Origin: Pseudomonas sp. BP8
Lineage (GTDB): Bacteria; Pseudomonadota; Gammaproteobacteria; Pseudomonadales; Pseudomonadaceae
Direction: 5' to 3'
Length of the DNA: 64,000 bases
Assembly: GCF_017875955.1 (NCBI RefSeq)
Contig: NZ_JAGINK010000001.1
Span: 4,060,501 to 4,124,500, forward strand
Shown: positions 58,672-64,000 of the stretch, in pieces
Position numbering within the stretch: the first letter of the stretch is position 1
Layout of the letters: the number at the start of each line of letters is the position of its first letter
Made by a program: the position numbers and the translations under genes
The notes under the pieces: model-generated
Told to the model about the DNA's origin: nothing
Database searches by the model: none
The model's input: only the letters and a program-made list of their open reading frames with translations

Positions 58672-60084
58672 ATGACCAGTGCAGCCAATTCGGCACCTCT
58701 CATAGAAAAACACACGATCGGATACGTGCCCCCGCAGGACCGCCATGGAAAGGTAAGGGATCTGTTCACGCTGTGGTTCGGCGGCAACATCGCGCCGCTG
58801 CCAATCGTCACCGGCGCCTTGGGCGTGCAGTTGTTTCACCTGAATCTGGTCTGGGGCATCGTCGCCATCCTCGTCGGCCACCTGGTCGGCGGCGTGCTGA
58901 TGGCGCTGCACTCGGCACAAGGCCCGCAGATGGGCATCCCGCAGATGATCCAGAGCCGCGCCCAGTTCGGCTCGCTCGGTGCGCTACTGGTGGTGGTGAT
59001 CGCCGGGGTGATGTACATCGGCTTCTTCGCCTCCAACATCGTCCTCGCGGGCAAGTCACTGCACGGGGTGGCCGAGTCAATTCCGGTGCCGGTGGGCATC
59101 GTCGTCGGCGCGCTGGGTTCGGGCATCATCGGTATCATCGGCTACCGCTTCATCCATGTGCTCAACCGCATTGGCACTTGGGTGCTGGGCATCGGCATCG
59201 TGGTCGGCTTCGGCTATATCTTCACCCACGTGCAGAGTGACGACTTCCTCACCCGCGGCGGCTTCAACCTCGCCGGCTGGCTGGCCACCGTATCGCTCGC
59301 GGCGCTGTGGCAGATCGCCTTTGCCCCTTACGTGTCGGATTACTCGCGCTACCTGCCGGCGGACGTCAAGGTGTCCTCGACCTTCTGGACCACCTACCTC
59401 GGTTCGGCGCTGGGCTCGAGCCTGTCGTTCGTGTTTGGCGCGGTGGCGGTGCTGGCAATCCCGGCCGGGATGGACACCATGGACGCGGTCAAACTCGCCA
59501 CCGGCGCAATCGGCCCACTGATGCTGGTGCTGTTCCTGCTCAGCGTGATCAGCCACAACGCGCTCAACTTGTATGGCGCGGTTTTGTCGATCATTACCCT
59601 GATCCAGACCTTCGCCTACCGCTGGATCCCGACCGCGAAGAGCCGTGCGGTGCTGTCGCTGATCGTCCTGGCGGCGTGCTGTGTGGTGGCGATCTTCGCT
59701 TCGGCGGATTTCATCGGCCACTTCGTCGACATGGTCCTGGTGCTGCTGGTGGTGCTGGTGCCGTGGACAGCGATCAACCTGATCGACTTCTACGTGATCC
59801 ACAAAGGTGACTACGACATCGACTCGATCTTCAAGGTCGATGGCGGTATCTACGGCCGCTACAACCCGCAGGCGCTGCTGGCCTATGCGGTGGGCATCAT
59901 CGTGCAGATCCCGTTCATGAACACGCCGCTGTATGTCGGGCCGGTGTCCGAGCATATCAACGGTGCGGACCTGTCGTGGCTGGTCGGGCTGGTGATCACT
60001 TCGCCGCTGTACTGGTGGCTGGCGAGCCGTGACAGTGCCTATCGTCGTCGGCAAACCAGTGCCAGGTTGGCGACTGCTGTTTGA
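58672..60084 (+). CDS. NCS1 family purine/cytosine permease
   Basis: 470 aa from the ATG at 58672, with GGAG 8 nt upstream; the frame extends nine codons further. Twelve membrane segments; the NCS1 signatures TLWFGGNIAPLPIVTGALG and IAFAPYVSDYSRYLP are clear. The family imports cytosine, allantoin, hydantoins or related nitrogenous rings. Immediate neighbours are nitrogen-assimilation genes on the opposite strand, so a nitrogen-source role is likely, but the substrate is not known. Confidence 0.9.
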   Translation: MTSAANSAPLIEKHTIGYVPPQDRHGKVRDLFTLWFGGNIAPLPIVTGALGVQLFHLNLVWGIVAILVGHLVGGVLMALHSAQGPQMGIPQMIQSRAQFGSLGALLVVVIAGVMYIGFFASNIVLAGKSLHGVAESIPVPVGIVVGALGSGIIGIIGYRFIHVLNRIGTWVLGIGIVVGFGYIFTHVQSDDFLTRGGFNLAGWLATVSLAALWQIAFAPYVSDYSRYLPADVKVSSTFWTTYLGSALGSSLSFVFGAVAVLAIPAGMDTMDAVKLATGAIGPLMLVLFLLSVISHNALNLYGAVLSIITLIQTFAYRWIPTAKSRAVLSLIVLAACCVVAIFASADFIGHFVDMVLVLLVVLVPWTAINLIDFYVIHKGDYDIDSIFKVDGGIYGRYNPQALLAYAVGIIVQIPFMNTPLYVGPVSEHINGADLSWLVGLVITSPLYWWLASRDSAYRRRQTSARLATAV

Positions 60085-60125
60085 TGGCGCCGCGCTGAGC
60101 ACAGGCTCCAGGTAACGCCACCTGC

Positions 60126-60226
60126 TCTGTAGGAGCGGGCTGGTCCCGCGAAGAGGCCAGCCCGGTTGCCCCTGGGGTATGGCACCGGCTTGGCCGGTGT
60201 TCGCGGGGCAAGCCCGCTCCTACAGG
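60126..60226. repeat. Convergent REP pair
   Basis: CTGTAGGAGCGGGCTGGTCC at 60126 and its inverted partner ending CCCGCTCCTACAGG at 60226 surround a small CCGGCTTGGCCGG stem. It lies between the convergent permease and ammonium transporter genes and probably terminates both. Confidence 0.85.
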
Positions 60227-60251
60227 ATGTGCGCAAATCACTGCGTTCGGA

Positions 60252-61556
60252 TCAAAGGTTGTACGCACGCTCATTGTGCTCGGCCAGGTCAAGGCCCTGC
60301 TCTTCCTCCTCACGGGTCGCGCGCAAGCCGATTGCCAGCTTGATTGCGCCGAGGATTGCCCAGCTGACCACAAAGCAGTAGACGAAGGTAAACGCCACGC
60401 CCTTGAGCTGCACCAGCAGTTGCGCCAGCGGCGTCACCCCTTCCACATAACCGCCCAGCGACGGCGCGGCAAACACGCCGGTAAGTAACGCCCCGACCAT
60501 CCCGCCAACCCCATGCAGCCCGAACACATCCAGGCTGTCGTCGTAACCCAGCGCCTGCTTCAGCCGGGTCACGGCAAAGAAGCACACCGCCCCGGTCACC
60601 AGGCCAATCACCAACGCCCCCAACGGCCCGACATAGGCACACGCAGGGGTAATCCCGACCAACCCCGCCAGCGCCCCGGAGGCCGCACCCAACGCGGTCG
60701 GCCGGCCATGAGTGAGCTTCTCGGTCAGCAGCCAGCCGACAATCCCCGCACAGGCGGCGATCATCGTCGCAAGCATCACCACCCCGGCGCCTTCATTGGC
60801 CGCCAGCCCCGAACCCACGTTGAAGCCGAACCAACCCACCCACAACAGTCCCGCGCCGATAAGGGTAAACCCCATGTTGTGCGGCGGCATCGCCACGTGC
60901 GGGTAGCCCTTGCGTTTGCCGAGCATGATCGCCGCAGCCAGGGCCGCCACCCCGGAGTTGATGTGTACCGCAGTCCCGCCGGCAAAATCGAGCACGCCCC
61001 AATTGACCATCAACGCCCCCGGTCCGCCCCAGACCATGTGCGCGATCGGCGCATACACCAGGGTGAACCAGGCCGCCATGAACAACAGCGACGCATTGAA
61101 CTTCATCCGCTCGGCGAAGCCGCCGGCAATCAGCGCCGGGGTGATGATGGCGAAGGTCAGCTGGAACACCGCGAACACCCCTTCCGGAATGGTCCCGACC
61201 AGGCTGTCATGGCCGATATCGAGCATCAGCGCCTTGCCCAGGCCACCCACGAAGCTGTTCACCGTCAGTTCGCCCTCGACCATGCCTGTGGTGTCGACCA
61301 CCAGGCTGTAGCCATACAGCACCCAGAGCATTCCGATCACACCCGCCACGGCGAACAGCTGGGTAAACACCGACAAGAGATTTTTGGCCCGCACCATGCC
61401 GCCGTAGAACAAGGCAAGCCCCGGAATACACATCAACAGCACGAACATCGCCGCGCAGATCATCCAGGCGGTATTGCCGGTATCCAGGGTCGGCTGTGCG
61501 GCATTGGCCAGCGGCGCCAGCAGCGACAGCGAAAGAGCAACGGTCAGGTGCTTCAT
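60252..61556 (-). CDS. amt: Ammonium transporter Amt
   Basis: 434 aa from the ATG at 61556 (an upstream start adds eight residues). It has a leader (LSLSLLAPLANAAQ), 11 membrane segments and Amt signatures DFAGGTAVHINSGVAALAAAIMLGKR and FYGGMVRAKNLLSVF. The twin-His pore residues fall in helices 5 and 10 of the family. It conducts ammonium into the cell. It is the last gene visible of the glxBCD-amt unit on the minus strand, and no glnK follows it, unlike the usual glnK-amtB arrangement. Confidence 0.93.
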   Translation of the reverse strand: MKHLTVALSLSLLAPLANAAQPTLDTGNTAWMICAAMFVLLMCIPGLALFYGGMVRAKNLLSVFTQLFAVAGVIGMLWVLYGYSLVVDTTGMVEGELTVNSFVGGLGKALMLDIGHDSLVGTIPEGVFAVFQLTFAIITPALIAGGFAERMKFNASLLFMAAWFTLVYAPIAHMVWGGPGALMVNWGVLDFAGGTAVHINSGVAALAAAIMLGKRKGYPHVAMPPHNMGFTLIGAGLLWVGWFGFNVGSGLAANEGAGVVMLATMIAACAGIVGWLLTEKLTHGRPTALGAASGALAGLVGITPACAYVGPLGALVIGLVTGAVCFFAVTRLKQALGYDDSLDVFGLHGVGGMVGALLTGVFAAPSLGGYVEGVTPLAQLLVQLKGVAFTFVYCFVVSWAILGAIKLAIGLRATREEEEQGLDLAEHNERAYNL

Positions 61557-61613
61557 GGTTTCACTCCTGTGCAAATGCAAACCGCCGGCACAAGGCCGGC
61601 GGTATCCGAAAGG

Positions 61614-62939
61614 TCAGTACTGGGCTTGCCCCGGTACCCAGTGGGTGCCGGCCAACGGTACCCGAGCCATGGCGGCGGCCTCGACGGTGAGCGCCACCAG
61701 GTCCTCCGGGTCGAGGTTGTGCAGGTGCGATTTGCCGCAGGCGCGAGCCATGGTCTGCGCCTCCAGCACCAGCACGCGCAGGTAGTTGGCCAGGCGCCGG
61801 CCGGCCTCCTCCGGGTCAAGACGCTTGGCCAGTTCTGGGTCCTGGGTGGTGATGCCGGCCGGGTCGCGGCCGTTTTGCCAGTCGTCGTAGAAGCCGGCGG
61901 CTGAACCGATCTGGCGCAACTCATCGTCCAGCCGCGGGTGGTTGTCACCCAGGGCGATCAACGCCGCCGTGCCGATGGCCACCGCGTCGGCCCCCAGCGC
62001 CATGGCCTTGGCCACGTCGGCGCCATTGCGGATGCCGCCAGAGACAATCAGCTGCACCTTGCGGTGCATGCCCATCTCCTGCAGGGCCTGAACGGCCTGG
62101 GGGATGGCCGGCAGAATGGGGATGCCGACGTGCTCGATGAACACTTCCTGGGTCGCCGCCGTGCCGCCCTGCATGCCATCGAGGACGATCACATCGGCGC
62201 CAGCCTTGACCGCCAGCTTGACGTCGTAATACGGGCGGCTGGCGCCGATTTTCACGTAAATGGGTTTTTCCCAGTCGGTGATCTCGCGGATTTCGGCAAT
62301 CTTGATCGCCAAGTCATCCGGGCCAGTCCAGTCCGGGTGACGGCAAGCGCTGCGCTGGTCGACGCCGATCGGCAGAGTGCGCATGCCGGCGACCCGCTCG
62401 GTGACTTTCATCCCCAGCAGCATGCCGCCACCGCCCGGTTTGGCGCCCTGCCCCAGAACGATTTCGATGGCATCGGCCTTGCGCAGGTCATCCGGGTTCA
62501 TCCCGTAGCGTGACGGCAGGTACTGATAGACCAGGTGCTGCGACTGGCCGCGCTCTTCCGGGGTCATGCCGCCGTCGCCGGTGGTGGTACTGGTGCCGGC
62601 GATGGTCGCGCCACGGCCGAGGGCCTCCTTGGCGTTGGCCGACAACGCACCGAAGCTCATGCCGGCGATGGTCACCGGGATCTGCAGGTGGATCGGCTTC
62701 TTGGCAAAGCGGCTGCCCAGCACCACGTCGGTGCCGCACTTTTCCCGGTAGCCTTCGAGCGGGTAGCGCGAAACGCTGGCGCCAAGCAGCAGCAGGTCGT
62801 CGAAGTGCGGTACGCGGCGCTTGGTGCCACCGCCGCGGATGTCATAGATGCCGGTTTCGGCGGCGCGCTGGATTTCCTGGATGGTCAGGCGATCGAAGGT
62901 GGCCGACTCACGCAGTACCGGTTGGGATTTATCGCTCAT
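61614..62939 (-). CDS. glxD: FMN-binding glutamate synthase-like subunit (GlxD/MgsC type)
   Basis: 441 aa: the FMN-binding barrel of the glutamate synthase large subunit as a separate protein. Seen: PVTIAGMSFGALSANAKEALGRGA, GDGGMTPEERGQSQHLVYQ, the glutamate-synthase-type VLGQGAKPGGGGML and GADVIVLDGMQGGTAAT. Split GltB-like proteins (GlxBCD, or MgsABC for N-methylglutamate synthase) form one enzyme from separate amidotransferase, synthase and GXGXG subunits. Which activity applies here cannot be told. Confidence 0.88.
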   Translation of the reverse strand: MSDKSQPVLRESATFDRLTIQEIQRAAETGIYDIRGGGTKRRVPHFDDLLLLGASVSRYPLEGYREKCGTDVVLGSRFAKKPIHLQIPVTIAGMSFGALSANAKEALGRGATIAGTSTTTGDGGMTPEERGQSQHLVYQYLPSRYGMNPDDLRKADAIEIVLGQGAKPGGGGMLLGMKVTERVAGMRTLPIGVDQRSACRHPDWTGPDDLAIKIAEIREITDWEKPIYVKIGASRPYYDVKLAVKAGADVIVLDGMQGGTAATQEVFIEHVGIPILPAIPQAVQALQEMGMHRKVQLIVSGGIRNGADVAKAMALGADAVAIGTAALIALGDNHPRLDDELRQIGSAAGFYDDWQNGRDPAGITTQDPELAKRLDPEEAGRRLANYLRVLVLEAQTMARACGKSHLHNLDPEDLVALTVEAAAMARVPLAGTHWVPGQAQY

Positions 62940-62954
62940 GGGAATGCTCCTGGA

Positions 62955-63629
62955 TCAGTACGCGGAGGCGTTGTCGACTTTGAAGTTGTACAGCTGGCGC
63001 GCCGAGCCATAGCGCTTGAAGGCGCTTGGGTCTTCGTCAAAGCCGGCGCGGTTGAGCAGCTCCTTGAGCTCTTCGAGGTGCTCGGCGCGCATGGCCTTCT
63101 CGATGCAGTCCGAGCCCAGCGAGCTGACGCTGCCCTTGACGTAGATGCGCACCTCGTAGAGCGAATCGCCCAAGGCATCACCGGCATCGCCGCACACCAC
63201 CAGCCGCCCGGCCTGGCCCATGAAGCAGCTCATGTGGCCGATGCTACCGCCGACCACGATGTCGACGCCCTTCATGGATATTCCGCAGCGGGCACCGGCG
63301 TCGCCTTCGATCACCAGCAGGCCGCCATGGGCGGTGGCGCCCGCAGCCTGGGAAGCGCTGCCCTTGACCCGCACCGAGCCAGACATCATGTTCTCGGCGA
63401 CGCCGACGCCGACGTTGCCGTGCACGGTGACACTGGCCTTCTGGTTCATGCCGGCGCAGTAGTAGCCGGCGTGCCCTTCGATATCCACGGACACTGCCGT
63501 GTTGATGCCCACGGCAAGGTTGTGCTTGCCGTCAGGGCGGGTCACCCGCCATTCGCGGTCTTGCACCTCGCCATGCAGGGATTGGTTGAGTACGCGCACC
63601 GAGGCGCTGGAAAGGTCGATGGTCTTCAT
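62955..63629 (-). CDS. glxC: GXGXG domain subunit (GlxC/MgsB type)
   Basis: 224 aa from the ATG at 63629. The beta-helix GXGXG pattern is obvious: repeating turns such as VHGNVGVGVAEN, VRVKGSASQAAGATAHGGLL, VEGDAGARCGISMKGVDIVVGG. It is the C-terminal structural domain of glutamate synthases as a separate gene. It starts upstream of glxD with 15 bp between, in the same operon. Confidence 0.92.
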   Translation of the reverse strand: MKTIDLSSASVRVLNQSLHGEVQDREWRVTRPDGKHNLAVGINTAVSVDIEGHAGYYCAGMNQKASVTVHGNVGVGVAENMMSGSVRVKGSASQAAGATAHGGLLVIEGDAGARCGISMKGVDIVVGGSIGHMSCFMGQAGRLVVCGDAGDALGDSLYEVRIYVKGSVSSLGSDCIEKAMRAEHLEELKELLNRAGFDEDPSAFKRYGSARQLYNFKVDNASAY

Positions 63630-63657
63630 GCAGGTCTCCCGTAATTGGCTTCGGTGA

Positions 63658-64000
63658 TCAGGCGCTTTCGCGCTCCCAGACGTAGAGGGTGGCTGGCGCA
63701 GGTTCCCAGACCTTGGCCTTGTCGATGCCCGGCAGGCTGGCCAGCGCCTGGTACTCCGAGGCCATCGCGACGTAGTCGTCGGTTTCGGCAAGCACCGCCG
63801 GTTTGCAGGCGATCGGGTCGCGGATCACCGCAAAGCCATTGCGGGTGCCGATGGCGAAGGTGAAGAAACCGTCGAGGTCTTGCAGGGCGCCATCCAGCGC
63901 CTGGGCCAGGCTGTCGCCCTGCTGCAGGCGCCAGGTCAGGTAGCCTGCGGCCACTTCGGTGTCGTTGTCGGTTTCGAAGGTGATGCCCTCGCGCTTGAGT
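63658..64000 (-). CDS. glxB: Class II glutamine amidotransferase subunit (GlxB/MgsA type), 5' end missing
   Basis: 114 residues of the C-terminal part are visible. The frame is open to the window edge with no good internal start. LKREGITFETDNDTEVAAGYL and DLDGFFTFAIGTRNGFAVIRDPIACKPAVL match class II (Ntn-type) GATase domains of the glutamate synthase family. The catalytic N-terminal Cys lies beyond the window. It would release ammonia from glutamine for the GlxD subunit. Confidence 0.88.
   Translation of the reverse strand, partial: LKREGITFETDNDTEVAAGYLTWRLQQGDSLAQALDGALQDLDGFFTFAIGTRNGFAVIRDPIACKPAVLAETDDYVAMASEYQALASLPGIDKAKVWEPAPATLYVWERESA

Noticed and set aside
60513..61904. 463-aa plus-strand open frame opposite amt and glxD
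   Set aside because: Crosses two real genes on the other strand and has shadow-like composition.

Overview
The window looks like a chromosomal segment of a Pseudomonas of the P. putida group. It is GC-rich, it carries many Pseudomonas-type REP palindromes built on a CTGTAGGAGCGGGCTTG core, and its gene families are typical of the genus: split pqiA, bktB/hbd with a TetR gene, periplasmic KatB-type catalase, DUF3077 proteins and YeiH. No rRNA, tRNA, phage or CRISPR locus was seen. The species assignment is inference from these families only.

Layout. 0-10 kb: the 3' part of a DUF1835/DUF3658 gene, a hydroxychromene-carboxylate-isomerase-like protein beside an SDR without its catalytic Tyr, a small exported HEXXH protein, an AraC regulator with an EmrAB-type efflux pair, a hydrolase, a LysE exporter and a malate:quinone oxidoreductase with an export-like leader. 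10.2-12.3 kb: a two-gene radical-SAM/DUF4130 putative DNA-repair operon directly behind a near-perfect LexA box. 12.3-18.5 kb: a TonB-dependent siderophore receptor with a Fur-like box, a hemerythrin protein and a UvrA paralogue that appears to lack the UvrB-binding insertion. 18.5-19.1 kb: a tandem array of about 177-bp units carrying REPs. 19.1-22.6 kb: pqiA1-pqiA2-pqiB-pqiC. 24.3-29.8 kb: nikR and the nikABCDE nickel importer, with a NikR operator between them. 30-36.5 kb: a nucleoside deaminase, periplasmic catalase, an AraC regulator, thiolase, 3-hydroxyacyl-CoA dehydrogenase and TetR.

36.5-45.1 kb is the most mosaic part. It has a DapA-family protein, a DJ-1/PfpI protein plus SDR, and a short island (39.2-45.1 kb) bounded by two imperfect copies of a gene 3' end and of a two-hairpin terminator/ncRNA-like block. 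The island holds a group II intron that has split one copy of a 254-bp repeat, an inverted intact copy of that repeat, a DUF1264 lipoprotein, two small acidic protein genes and arfB. 45.1-51.3 kb: a likely hydroxy- or sugar-acid catabolic cluster (D-2-hydroxyacid dehydrogenase, MFS importer, FCD-type GntR regulator, RraA/CHA-aldolase family enzyme) followed by two isochorismatase-fold hydrolases. 51.3-58.4 kb: LysR/SDR/DJ-1, a TerB/DUF533 protein, a SnoaL-like protein, DUF421, and the LysR-yeiH pair. 58.6-64 kb: an NCS1 permease, then on the minus strand the end of a glutamate-synthase-like glxB-glxC-glxD-amt operon that runs off the window.

Genes that appear to work together: the LexA-box rSAM/DUF4130 pair (DNA damage), nikR-nikABCDE (nickel homeostasis), pqiAABC (envelope lipid transport), emrAB-like efflux with its AraC neighbour, bktB-hbd-TetR (short-chain acyl-CoA metabolism), and glxBCD-amt (nitrogen assimilation). 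The least understood content is the SOS-boxed repair pair and the 39-45 kb island.
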